A DNA stretch of 64,000 bases from Antedon mediterranea. Its lineage: Eukaryota; Echinodermata; Crinoidea; Comatulida; Antedonidae. The translations under genes and the position numbers were made by a program. Positions 22,345-34,125 of this stretch are shown piece by piece (the stretch's first letter is position 1; the number at the start of each line of letters is the position of its first letter). The notes below the pieces were generated by a model. The model worked only from the letters and a program-made list of their open reading frames with translations, made no database searches and had not been told where the DNA came from. The stretch covers positions 21,949,201-22,013,200 of the forward strand of contig NC_092670.1 of the NCBI RefSeq assembly GCF_964355755.1, given 5' to 3'.

Positions 22345-22414
22345 TGTGAGTTATTGAGCAATGAGTAATATAACGTTTGGTTTGGTTTGTCATCTTGCTA
22401 ATTTTCTTGAAAGT
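22345..22414 (+). repeat. copy A of a ~70-bp direct repeat
   Basis: Shares GTTATTGAG, AACGTTTGGTTTGGTTTG, CTAATTTTC and TGAAAGT in order with 23411-23474, about 1.07 kb downstream. Confidence 0.6.
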
Positions 22415-23410
22415 AGTACTTCTGTGACCATACGCAACGCACAAAGAGTGTAGGTCTTTCTACGCATGCGTTGCTCGTGCATGTTTTCTACGCACATGCA
22501 TTCAAGATATTGAGAACAAAACAATAAAGGCTTATACATAATAAATCTGCTTTATAGGACAAATTTTATCATGTAGACTTGAGGACTTATTGGTAATATC
22601 CAAACACATTTTTATACTAGGTCGTAAAATTGCTTTAATATATAACTTAATAGGGCGGCAACGGTAAAGGAAAACATGATTTTTCTTACAAATATGGTTT
22701 TGTCTCAAATTTCTATGCGATATAAATCTTGAAAAAAATGTGTCAAATATTTCTCTTCAATCAGGCGAATTATTTTAAAGAAGTTTTTACGAAACATTTT
22801 TTTTTCTCGAGTAAACTTCAAATTCGGTGACGAGATATTCATGAATTACATATAAACTAATAATCGTTTTAAGACAAACACATATCCATCTGTAAATGAA
22901 TTAGTTCTAAATGAAATGTATATATCACACCACCGATATCTCAGTAGTGTCCATGGTATACATTATTACAACAATAATAATTTTGCATTATAATTTCAAG
23001 TAAATATTTCTGACTGCAGATTTGTAATCAACCTAAAATTAAAAACGAATATGAGGTATATTTCGTTTGCGCTCGTGGATTTAAACGCGTCATATATCCT
23101 ATTATAATTCGACGTTTGACGCAACGTTCGTTTAACAAAACGAGTAGGCACTGAAAACAACAAAGCTTTATAGTCGGTACCGTAAGTTTAATTAAACAAT
23201 CAGCACTGATTTAATTATTTTTGTTTTTATTGGAAAACAGAGAATCAAAAGTATTGATTCGATTGCTTCTACTTGTCTATCAAACGCATGCGTTTGTATA
23301 TTAAAATTTAATTATGCATCATAAAGTATTGTCTTTTGACTCGTTCGCTCTGTGGATAGATACACTCTATGATGTTTTAATATTTGTAATGTGGTGGAAG
23401 TCCTCTATAA
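22415..23410. other. non-coding between direct repeats
   Basis: Contains the palindromes ACGCATGCGT at 22462-22471 and 23284-23293; the second sits in AAACGCATGCGTTT. No gene. Confidence 0.4.
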
Positions 23411-23474
23411 TGTGGGTTATTGAGATATGTAATAACGTTTGGTTTGGTTTGTCATGCTTAATTTTCCTGAAAGT
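23411..23474 (+). repeat. copy B of a ~70-bp direct repeat
   Basis: Partner of 22345-22414 with the same block order. It is followed by ATACGCGTGCGCAA, so it is again next to a CG palindrome. Confidence 0.6.
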
Positions 23475-24283
23475 CTATTTGCGAAATACGCGTGCGCAAT
23501 TGTGAGGTTTGTTGATTCGGACTACAGCTTTGAATATTCACATTTCACATCCAAATGAGACCACCAAATTTCCTTGAAGACTTCTTTCGACTATTTTAAA
23601 AAACATTCTGTAAAATACAAATTACTAAGTAGTCACTAGGTCAAAGCGAATGCGAACAGAGACCCCTAAAAATGATCGCCATAGCTGTTTGTTTAAAGAC
23701 AATAAAATTAACTATTATTGTGGTTATAGCCTAAAATGAATCAAATCTTTCTTTAGTTTTTCTTATAAATATGTTTATGGTAAAATAGAAAGTGATAACA
23801 CTATTAAATACGCCTTAAAAAGAAACAATCGTTCATTTATAATATACCGTATAAGCCTATATCAATTGGGATAATTCACAAAACACATTGTATTACAAGA
23901 TATGGATTCCTTTCAGGTTTCGTGGTTTATATTTATCCGGGTAAACCGATAACAAGACGATATACACCAGATAAATAATTAATTAGCATAATTGTATCCG
24001 TTTAAGAAGTAATTAGGCCTACTATAGACATAGGTCAATGTATAATTAACATAACATCGAGTTTGTACAAAAGTATAAATATACAAAATGAAAATAAAGT
24101 GGAATCCCTTCTTTATGACACTCTTAGGGGACACGTTCCCGTCAAACAATAATGAGGGGTGATACATATTTCCAATGGTATACCCCTATTCAAAGGATAC
24201 TTATATTTAAAGAATACTTTGTTGGGTCCCGGGTTCTAATGTTATGAAAATGAATAATCTTGCTTTCTTTTGATGATGAACTT
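23475..24283. other. non-coding, nothing firmly identified
   Basis: 24115-24235 contains GGGGACACGTTCCC and further paired-looking blocks that resemble a decayed repeat. Confidence 0.4.
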
Positions 24284-24491
24284 TTTAGGCCAATTTACAC
24301 AGACGAGCGGTAACGGCAAGCGCAAAACCGCGTAGCTGGTCCCATGTAGAATCTGTATCTATCCTGAGCGGAAACGCCCGTTGCTCCGCGTTTTATTGTG
24401 TGTAATGATCAAAAGGAATAGCATAGATTCTATATTAAATATATATGTTATTCCTTTTGAATCACCGCTCGTCTGTGTAAATTGGCCTTAA
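24284..24491. mobile_element. PIF/Harbinger-like MITE, ~200 bp, copy 1
   Basis: The terminal inverted repeats are perfect over 25 bp (24287-24311 and 24464-24488), each beginning GGCCAATTTACACAGACGAG when the outermost A is set aside. The flanks are TTA on both sides (24285-24287 and 24488-24490), consistent with the 3-bp TWA target duplication of PIF/Harbinger elements. It has no coding capacity. A second, older copy is at 56076-56265. The superfamily call is inferred from end and target pattern. Confidence 0.85.
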
Positions 24492-24871
24492 GTAGTTCGG
24501 TCTTAATATTGTTTTTTGCAATAAAATATGCACCGTTACCTAATTCCATCATTGTTGCTTCTCTACGCTATAAATTAATTATTTGCAATGTATTGTTTTT
24601 ACTTTCGCCTTTTTAATTCCACCAGCATTGAACAGACAATCAACTTAAAAGTTAAATAAATAGACCAAAATTCTGAATAATAATTGTGGATAAAATACGG
24701 ATCACTTCTATACACATTACCAGCATTATATACAAAAACAACACTCTAATGCAACCAGAGCGTTTGTACAAGATTACTTGAACATCTAATGTTATTTACA
24801 AACGAGTTTAACGCAACCATTACAAGAAAAGAAGAATTATTATTCAAATTAAATGAAAAATCAATGCAAAT
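24492..24871. other. AT-rich non-coding, nothing identified
   Basis: No gene or repeat seen. Confidence 0.45.
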
Positions 24872-25245
24872 ACTAATAAAAACTACTGGTATGAATTGGC
24901 TGGTATTATGACTGTGTTTTGTCAAAGGAGATATTGTTGGAAAACAGGCCTCCAAGATTATTATACGAATTTTATAAAACTGTCTATGTTTTTAATTATT
25001 AATAACTGTGTTAATATAAGAAATTTAAAAAGAATGATAAAAAAGATAAACATTTCTTATAGACTAATACAAATTACTGGTATGATTGGCTGACCTTTAT
25101 GACTGTGTTTTGCCAAAGGAGATATTATTGGAAACCAGACCTACAGGATTATTATATGCATTTTATAAACTGCCTATGTTTTTAATGCAATTATTAATAA
25201 ATGTGTTAACATAAGAAATGTAAAAAGAATGAGAAAAAGATAGAT
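24872..25245 (+). repeat. tandem duplication, two ~185-190-bp copies
   Basis: The copies are 24872-25061 and 25062-25245. They share ACTGGTATGA, TGACTGTGTTTTG, CAAAGGAGATATT, TTGGAAA, CTATGTTTTTAAT and TTAAAAAGAATGA-like blocks. Identity is high enough to suggest a fairly recent duplication. Confidence 0.75.
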
Positions 25246-27900
25246 ATGCTTAATGTGACCTTAATTTAAGTTGTTTTTGGAAACTGGAATACATATCTTA
25301 TTGTTTTTAATTTTTTATGACCTTTTTAATCTGATGAACATGACTTTAAAAAGTGGTTTATCTTGGCCGAGCCTCCTTCTGCACTCTCAGTTCTGTTTAT
25401 CTTATCCTGTAAAATTGTGTATGTGCAAAACAATAAAAACAAACAAATCGCTATCACAAAGCATTAAATGCAATTTATTCTAATAAAAATATATGTGTGC
25501 TACAAAAGAATACGCGTTAGAAATGAAGAAAACAAATTTAATTTAATGTTGTATTGTTATCAACACAATTGTTGATTGCAATTACATTGGATGGAGACAA
25601 CCCCATGTGTATACAGGTGTCATACCACGTACTAAGTCAGGTGAAGAAAAACTCACACGTGGTGCACGAACAATCTGTTTTTCTATGTGAACGAAACCCA
25701 CAGTCCGTACTCTCGAATTGAAAATCCTAAAAAAAATCGTGATTTTAAATTAATCTTAATGATTGATAAATGAATAAATATTGGAATGAGAATATAGAGA
25801 GTAAACTGCATTGTGAAAAATTAGTGGTATTAATTAGTACATTAATTTACTCCATATTTGCCAGGCCTACTACATACAGATTCGAATTTTTAACGATATT
25901 GTTAATTGTTCTAGGCATAATTAAAATGTTATTAGTACTCTAACATTCGCACCCATACTATTATGCCTCATTGTAGGCCTGCAGTAGACTGTACAAAGTA
26001 CAGTGTGCTATACCACCTAGGCTATCGATTTATATTTTGCCTTAAAAAAATCATTTAATAAATCATCTTCATCAAATTACTTTTGCTTTTAACCGTCTTC
26101 GATTGAAATACCAACATGACGTCATCGTTCCAATTTACCTAATTAATATATTATTTACCTAGTAACTTAATAAAATTGCAATTAATGATTCGTTGTATGG
26201 GCGAGTGAGTGCATTGTGATATCATAACACGGCTCTATCCGATTTTGCTGTTGACAAGATAAACATAGAGGTCAAAATGTAAATGTACTTTTTTTTTTAA
26301 ATACCGCAAATGTTTCTGTGGTCGCGATAGTATAGGCCTATTATTTATGTAAATATTTGTTAAATGCTGTTCACACGACCGTACATAAACTAATATGTAG
26401 GCCATAACATTGTCATGTTTAAATGGCAAGTAGAGCTGAAGAGGTTTTGAAGGAGCTTATTGTTGTAGTTCTGTAGGCCTATAGAGGGTAGAGGGGCCTG
26501 TTTAATTTAATTATGATAAGAGTGGGCTAGCAGAATAAAGTTCCTACTCCTCTCTAAAGTGTCCTGGTTCATGTACGATCTTTTACCGAGTCAGCACCAG
26601 GATTCGTCTTGCACAAACAGTTCTACAACCTAAACCTGATAACAAGATCAACGGTTTCTTTATATGAAAGACAAATAGAAAAAAAAGGCTCTTTTCAATG
26701 TTGATTTGTTGAAATAAAATCGTTTCCCAAACAATGTATGTACATTTTAAAATTTGCAAATAAATGTGTTAGATTTAATTCGTTCAGCTTGGCATGGTGT
26801 ATTACTGACCATTCGCGCTAGTGGTACTTTATTGTAGAAAAAGTGTAGGTCTACGTTGTAAATTTTAATCAATTAAAACTTCAAGAAATGAAGGATAAAT
26901 GGTATGATTGTTTATCTAGGTCTTGTTGACATCCTGTTCCATATAGTATTGTGATTTTACTTACATTAAAAATACCATGTGATGTGTTGTACACGATGAA
27001 CAATGAATGGAAGTGACTATAAAAAAGGCCTATACAATGTGATAAATATAATTTTCTAGTCCGTCGATCAATACATAATTTGTCAATACTAGTCTACGTT
27101 GCCTTATAGTTCACACCAGCATGTAAAAAAAAAGCCTATAACATAGTTAAATTTTAAGGTGCTACAAAGTCAATTTCAATTTTTTTTTCCTGGACAGAGC
27201 AGGAGTTTTGGTAAAGTATCAACAGAATTGGTGTAGTTCAGGTTTTATTCATTTCTGCGTTGGCCATATAAAATCACTTAGTAATAATAATAACATTACG
27301 TTCACAACCCGAATAATGGGGATTAACTCACATTTTGATTTAGGCCAATTTTCAAAGATTATCCCCTCCCTAGGCCTAATTGTGAAATGTGAACGGATTA
27401 ATGTAAGATCTCCAATTCGGACAAAGCCTAACTTGAACCGCTGGCAGATGGAGCTTCTGCCATCACAATGAGCAGATGTTAGTGACTGCTTTAATCTATT
27501 TAAACAATGAATTTTACAATTACGATTAATTATTCATAACTCATGCTTTGAAACGTTTTTTTTAAAGCAATACTAATCAGTAGTTTCTATCGACCAGTTA
27601 TTTTTAATCACCTTAATTCAATTCGTTCAATTCTATCATCACGGCGCCGATGCTGAATTAGCCTATTTTATAGTTTGCTTTTGTAGGCTGAATGTTTTAG
27701 CCTTTTTTTTCATGTCTCTAGATTGATATAAACGAAGCTTTGTTGATTTTCATCATTTACATAGCAAAGTGCATGAAACACATTTTGCAAGTAGGCCTAC
27801 TTACAAGCTATGTTTGTCTGTATGTAAGTTTGTTTGTTTGTCCATGTTCTTTCTGATTTTTTTTGCAAATAGGCATCCAACACCATGTCGATTAATTTTC
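25246..27900. other. non-coding, nothing firmly identified
   Basis: Holds several AGGCCT words and one TGACGTCA at 26117-26124. The open frames here are short and not protein-like. Confidence 0.4.
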
Positions 27901-28110
27901 TGGACAATCGATATATTAGTGACGTCACAAAAGCTTATGGAAATCTCGAGTTATCTGTATCTTCAATATGGGCAGAATATAAAATATCACGCCCTCTGTC
28001 GCTGCATTTTTCAAATATCCCGTTGTTTGGCTATTAATGGTGTACTGTCTTAACAGAGAGGAGTGCATTCTGTTAAATGTGCCTATCGACGAACCCTGCA
28101 TCAGGTGCCA
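27780..28110. repeat. possible decayed dispersed repeat
   Basis: The block starts with TAGGCCTACTTACAAGC and a GTTTGTTTGTTTG run, contains TGACGTCA (27920-27927) and ends near CAGGTGCCACCTC. The composition change suggests an insertion, but no ends or target duplication were found. Confidence 0.3.
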
Positions 28111-28615
28111 CCTCAATATCTAAATTGTTTTCTCATTTATTATGCAATTATGTAAATTTTGAAGTAACTACAATTTGTGTTTGTTATACATACAAAACAA
28201 GGAGGATCCAACAAACCTCTTTCCACTTTTTATGGCACTCAATCATTTCGTTTTAGGTTTATACATTATACACATGCTGCAACGATTGGACCTATATAGT
28301 ATAAGTTGGTAGTTGTATGCAAGAAGTTGGTCAGCAATGTGTGTTTAGCAATAACGGAATTATATATGTATATATACTTAAGATTCGTTTTAGATAACGA
28401 AATGTAAATTGCAACAGCAGGCAGTGAAGAAGTGACCAGTTTCTACATATTTTATTTCTTTTTTGTGTGGAACGTTTCGCGGCATGTAAAAGCGGTTATA
28501 TAGGCTACTTTATGAAAGCACGATAACTACAAAACATTACATTAAACAAATGAGTGTTCTGGGGCCTTATTGTAATAAAGAATCAGGGGGAACATTAAAG
28601 AAAGAAGAAAACATC

Positions 28616-28754
28616 AGGTCAAAGGTTAATTCACATGACGATGTCTTGAGTGGCACCGCCGACAGTTGCTAAGCAACGACATCTGTGTTAGTAGAGCCAC
28701 GGAAACCCGGCGGAATAGACAAGACACGTATTACCGAAGGAAGGTCAAAGGTCA
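28616..28754. promoter_or_regulatory. candidate enhancer or promoter: RFX X-box between two DR1 sites
   Basis: GTTGCTAAGCAAC at 28665-28677 is a perfect palindromic X-box of the kind bound by RFX factors (ciliary gene regulation in animals). It is flanked by AGGTCAAAGGTTA (28616-28628) and AGGTCAAAGGTCA (28742-28754); the latter is a perfect DR1 site, the class bound by HNF4 or RXR dimers. Such a strict combination in 140 bp is unlikely by chance, but activity and target gene are unknown. The open frame running through it to 29025 includes a hydrophobic stretch (FFLLFLSPFNWFLVLLHTVI) and might be an unrecognised exon. Confidence 0.45.
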
Positions 28755-30878
28755 AAGTAATTCTCGTTATTACGCGGTTGTTACTATAATACGTATAGGA
28801 ATTATGAATGATAAACGACTTCGCTTCTTTTTGTTATTTTTATCGCCATTTAATTGGTTTTTAGTTTTATTGCATACTGTAATTTTGTCGATAGCAAGAG
28901 GTTGGGACATCCATTTTAAAAAGAAAATTACTTTCATTAAAATAACAGCAGTGGCCTACAGGTCTGCATCAGACCCACGTACTATTATACTACAAATTAG
29001 ATTAAATTATACAACATACATATAGACCTAGTGTAGGCATATATATGTACACGATGATTCAATACACAAAATGAAACATATTTTTATTATTTACATTACA
29101 CCATTTTTATGCTACACGGACTGTGACTCGAGTAAACACTGATGGCTCGGATGGCGCTGTAAATTTATAAATTAAACACATTCTTTGATTTAATTTTATT
29201 CGTGTTAAAATGCAAATTGAAAAAAAAAACGGGAATAAGTTTATTATCTCCGTAATAGTTACACGTATAAGCTATTACGCAGTTTGCTCCAATTAAAAAA
29301 ACACGATCATGATTTAATATTTTACGACAGCCTGTTCGTGGATGATGAGAATTTAATTTTTAAAAATATGTCGTGTTTTTACATTTTCTTACGCGATATA
29401 AGAAAATCAGTAACAACTTAGTAATTGAATCACGATCGTTACCATAGGAACGACACGCTAGAATGCGTGTAGTATTCGTGGGACTCCTCGCGATTACAGA
29501 GCTAGGATATGATGGTAAGATGATTTTACACTTACGTTGCACGTGAGTAACCCAAAATATTGATAGCCAACAAGAGACAAAAACATATTATATTTTGAAA
29601 GCACAGAAATGGTATATCAGCTTTTTTTCCACGCTTACTTAGAATTTTACGATTCTCAGTGTTGGTGCAATAAATGCTAATTAATTTTTTTTATTTAATT
29701 ATTTCTTCCATTTTATCTCCAAGCATGAATTTTAATTCGTGTTTAAAATAATAATATCTGAATTTATAATCAGAATCCTATTAAAATATACATAATTAAA
29801 TATTTATTATTCATTAAATTATACTACCTGCTTCTAATAAAGTACACAGGACTGTTGTTTAGTGGCACTATTGAGGTTCACTTTGAGAACCAGGCAAAAG
29901 TTATTTCTAATTGGATTATCTTAAATAACCAACAAAACGAGATACATTATCCTATTCCTTTAGGACCGAACAAAGTGTCACCTTAATGAGTGTCCCCTAA
30001 ATAGGGGCTGGTCATAGTGTTGAATATCTCGTTCGTTTTACGAGAAAGTGTTCCCTTAATTATATGAATTTCCCGGTCCCTCTCAAACAGGTTTATATGC
30101 TTGTGTCTATCCAGGCCACATACAATGTTTGATGTATGCAGAAATACCCATGTGATGCCTTAACTTTTTTTATTTAACTTTTGACAACATTAGCTGAAAT
30201 GCATTTATATACAGTAAATATTCCATACACGGGTACAATATTTATCATTTTCTCTTTTATGATAGTCATATTAAAATAACATCATTATACAATTTACATG
30301 TTTTTTTTTTGTAAATACATATTCATGCATTAATAAACATTGTATGGAAGAGATTATTCAGTGCTTTTATGCAATTTACTCTATCACCGCAATTATAAAC
30401 ATTTTTCACAAATCCATTATTCTGATGTCTCCATTGTTTTTAACACATTTTGCAAACAGCAAGTGTTTCACCGCCATGCCGCTAAATACATATATTACCA
30501 AACAAAAACACATTTTAAAACTAATGATATTCAATTCCATTAACCAAATATTAAACCTGAGTTTGTGATTATATTTTTATGTTTTATTCTTGTCCATGAT
30601 ACCACTATTTTACATTGCATCGCATCATTCAACAGCTAATCGTGCGCATGCGTGGATATTGTGTATACGCAGAAAAAAAATCAGACAAGCGTATAGTCAT
30701 TTTATTTAATTGGATTTTAAAAGCCACAAATGAATAGGTTTATCACCTGCCTGTCTGTAAAACAAACTGAATTTCATCAATCTACAAAGATATCAAAATG
30801 TTCTGCAGAGTACAGCAACATCGTAACGTAAATTTAAGACGTCCGGGACATGTTAATATCATTTACCAGCGCGTGAGC
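28755..30878. other. non-coding, nothing firmly identified
   Basis: Around 29955-30090 the words TGTCACCTTAATGAGTGTCC and TAGGGG suggest a decayed repeat. GCGCATGCGT lies near 30644-30653. No gene. Confidence 0.4.
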
Positions 30879-31008
30879 ACGCGCGCGTGGAAGTTTATAA
30901 CATATTAGACGCGTGCGTTGAAATACTGATGAAAATATTTACGGACTGTACGCTCGTGACTAATTGTGACTGATTGTGCGCGTTTTAAGATAATACGCGC
31001 GCGTCAAC
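30879..31008. repeat. cluster of ACGCGCGCGT-family palindromes
   Basis: Exact decamers lie at 30879-30888 and 30995-31004. A variant GACGCGTGCGTTGAAA (30908-30923) is followed by TACTGATGAAAATA, which matches the tail of the copy at 45794. CGTGGCGTCA follows the last site. Confidence 0.65.
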
Positions 31009-31097
31009 TTCGTGGCGTCACTGGCAATCATAGTCTCTTGATTTTATCAAATAGAAAATAACTATAAGGCTGATAGAGCGAAAAAAATAATTTTGCC

Positions 31098-31370
31098 AGG
31101 AAAAATCGATGGGGCGCGAGAGGCGGAGTTGGTTCATTTATTCTGTTAGTGCGAACAGCCGTAAACTCTCTCGGGTTTATAATTACAAATCGAAAATACA
31201 AAAATATAATTGGCATAAAAGGCTCAGTCTGCTACGTATTGTTTGTATAGGTAAAATTAAAGCGGGCTCCATTCGTTTTTTTTCTGCAGAAGAATCGATT
31301 GATGCGGCAAATTACATTCAAGTTTATTTTGTTAGTGCGAAGAGCCGTAAGGCCTTCAGGGAAAATGTAT
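31098..31370 (-). repeat. two diverged copies of a ~90-bp repeat, ~189 bp apart
   Basis: Shared blocks are AATCGAT, TTTATT, TGTTAGTGCGAA and AGCCGTAA at about 31103-31160 and 31292-31352. Open frames occur on both strands through both copies and give similar peptides, which explains the small ORFs here. This is a repeat, not a gene. Confidence 0.55.
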
Positions 31371-33130
31371 AAGATAGAAAAAACAGCTATATTCGATGTG
31401 TTGTTACTGTTTTCCATATCTGTGCTATGGATAAAGAACATCAGATAGAAGTATGTCTAATGCTCGACTATGTGTCAATACCTGTCGTTGAATATCCTAT
31501 AGGCCTTGCACACCTGCCAGTTAGTATAATATATGTGGGGACAACTCATATCCATTATTTAAGACTATTACAATCATATAAGCCTACTATTTATTTATCA
31601 TCATGTAAGTGTTCACCCGGCGGAAGCTCACAACCCAGAAACCCATTTTCTAATATAGTTCTTTATACTACAATCTGTTACGATTTGTGTGATTTAGGCC
31701 CGCATTGATCTCGTTTTTAACTCGATGATTGTAAACTTTGTTGTCGGTTTGTCTGTCTGTTCGCATTTCCCATTAATATCTAATTACAGTAAAAACAAGT
31801 AAACTTAATAATAAAAAATGCCTAATAGAAATATGGAAATTGTAAAATAGTGCTAGGACAAAAGGTGGATTATTTTACTTACTGTATATTATATTTTTCA
31901 CCACCAGATTAAATTTGTTCCCCTTTCTCCCACTCCCTCAAATCTACTCCTTATAATTATATGGTTTAATTGTATTTTTAGAAAAACAAAACTGGGTGCT
32001 ATCACTACATATATATGTTTCTACTTATTATTAATATTACAGTGTAATCATTATACAAGCATCATTTTTTCTTGGCCTGATTTCCTTTAAGTAAAAATGT
32101 CGGCGGCACTTCAAAAACAGATATCCATGACATTTTGTCGGAAACATCTGTCGACCGAGTAGTAATACTTACATTGTTAAATTAACATTAATAAATTTGA
32201 TAGTCTGCGGGGTTTTGTATGTATAGAGAGGGTTTATTGGGTTTTTTTCTTTCCGTTAACTACTATTTCTCCTCCTACGAATTAGTAACACTCAGTAATT
32301 CGGTTTGTTTATAAAAGGGCTAATAATACACAAGCGTACATTATGAAAATCGATTAGAAGTCCTCCAAATTCTTCTTTATTAAAATTACATCGCAGTCTT
32401 TGTTCGCGTTTGACAAACAAAAAATATACCGTCTACACATGACGACATACCATCATTCCATGCAAAAATAATTATTTGGTGAGGGCGCTATTCTTTCTCT
32501 TGAAACCCATACTGTACTCGTTAATAATTATGATATACGTCGTTATCTCTCAAACGCGGGCGCAGATATTTTATGCGAAAATTGGAGTGCTCTTTTTAAA
32601 GCGCGCTTTGTGCACGTATTATCACGCAACGATATCAAGACATTTAATACGTTTTTATGTCTTTGTATATATTACACACAGTAGACACATGTTCTTTAAA
32701 CACTAGATTTAAAACCCTCAAATGTTTGCAACGTAAAATCTAGGTCACCGCCTTTTAACAAGTGCATTTTACAATTTGCACTTTACTAAAAAAGTTCACC
32801 TTTATAAAAACATATATTTAACACAGCGAAATAAGTCCACATACTCGCATAAAAAAGAGCTTTTATTACTTTAATACATTTAATCTATTTTCAGAGAACA
32901 GTGCACATAAAATATATAAAATGAAATGCATAAATATATTTCGGTTTAAAACACATTTTAACAATGACAAATTTTAAAATAGACAATAATCTCGTTTTTC
33001 TCAATTGACATTGGATTCAGTTGTAGAAAATAAATTAAAATATTATATTCTTTGTTTAATTATATTAACATGATATCTGCGGGGATCGTGGTCCCTAACC
33101 GTATAAGACACCAAGGCAAGAGGGGAAGCA
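31371..33130. other. non-coding, nothing identified
   Basis: AT-rich with short chance frames (31427-31708, 32476-32706). The CG-containing words ACGCGGGCGC and AGCGCGCTTTG near 32553 and 32600 were noted. Confidence 0.4.
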
Positions 33131-33149
33131 TTACGCGCGCGTACAAAAT
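33131..33149. repeat. single ACGCGCGCGT palindrome
   Basis: TTACGCGCGCGTACAAAAT, with the family's ACAAAAT flank on the right. Confidence 0.6.
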
Positions 33150-34010
33150 ATGTCATTACCGTTTAAACACGCATAATACATCTCGTCTTCCAAAATAAGA
33201 TTTAGTTAAAGATGAAAACTCTTAAAAGTGGAAAATCACCCAACCATGACTCGGATGAATAAATTCCTGTTACGTAAATGTTACAAAACAAGAACTATTC
33301 CACATTGCGGAATCCTTTTCATGTTAACCCTGCCGGTTCAAAGGTCATTTTGTGGCTGTTAACACATTGGAAACCCCACATAAATCTAAAGGTCATACAA
33401 ACAACACAATACTCATGTTTATTCGTATACAATATTCATAGTTTTAAAGATATTAATAAATACTATTAGACTTAATTGAATCTTGTAAAAAGACATAATA
33501 AACATTATTATTTCCTTTTGACCACCTGCTGTTCATTGCCAAAAGGTCAATTTAATGTTTCTAAAAATATACAGACATTTTATAGGCATTTTATACAGTT
33601 TAATTACAAGTTATAAAATTGTGAGAAAAACTTATCATCGATATGTTAACAAGTTGTAAGGATACCTGTCTCTTCCAAAGCAGTTAGTCTGTCTGCGTTT
33701 TTAAAGTAATATATGGCATCTGCTGCTTAAAGGTTTTTTTTTTATCTTGTCTGCTTGTGTGTCCTATAATAAAGTTACATTTTTTGATAACTTATATAAA
33801 ACGGATTTATATGTGGGGGACAGTGTTTTAACCAATTTTCGTAAAACAATCACATTTCTTTGGGTATTCTGTGGCTCAGCCGCTCTATAAGTTGATTCCT
33901 ACTGTACCACCAGAATTAGCGATTGCACACATGGAACCAACCAACCCTGGTAATTAACTTAACCTGAACGGTTAATGTCATAAATAAAACCTAACAACAG
34001 CATGATGAGC
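33150..34010. other. non-coding, nothing identified
   Basis: No gene. 33860-33960 is less AT-rich but carries no recognised motif. Confidence 0.4.
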
Positions 34011-34012
34011 TC

Positions 34013-34125
34013 CGGAGATCAAATGGTTCATCTGTGGCTGCGACACAACCAGTCGCGTCACGGAGAATGTACATAGTAAAGTATAAGATTGTATTTGTCG
34101 CAGCCGGACATAAGATCAAAGGACT
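34013..34125. promoter_or_regulatory. candidate cis-regulatory block with inverted repeat and TCF/LEF site
   Basis: GGCTGCGACA (34036-34045) is exactly inverted as TGTCGCAGCC (34096-34105). AGATCAAAGG (34113-34122) is a strong TCF/LEF consensus, and a related GAGATCAAATGG lies at about 34017-34028. The block is much less AT-rich than its surroundings and has no ORF. A regulatory role is inferred from motifs only. Confidence 0.35.

Noticed and set aside
28666-29025. 119-residue plus-strand ORF with hydrophobic stretch
   Set aside because: No ATG at its start and no family match; kept only as a note beside the RFX/DR1 block.
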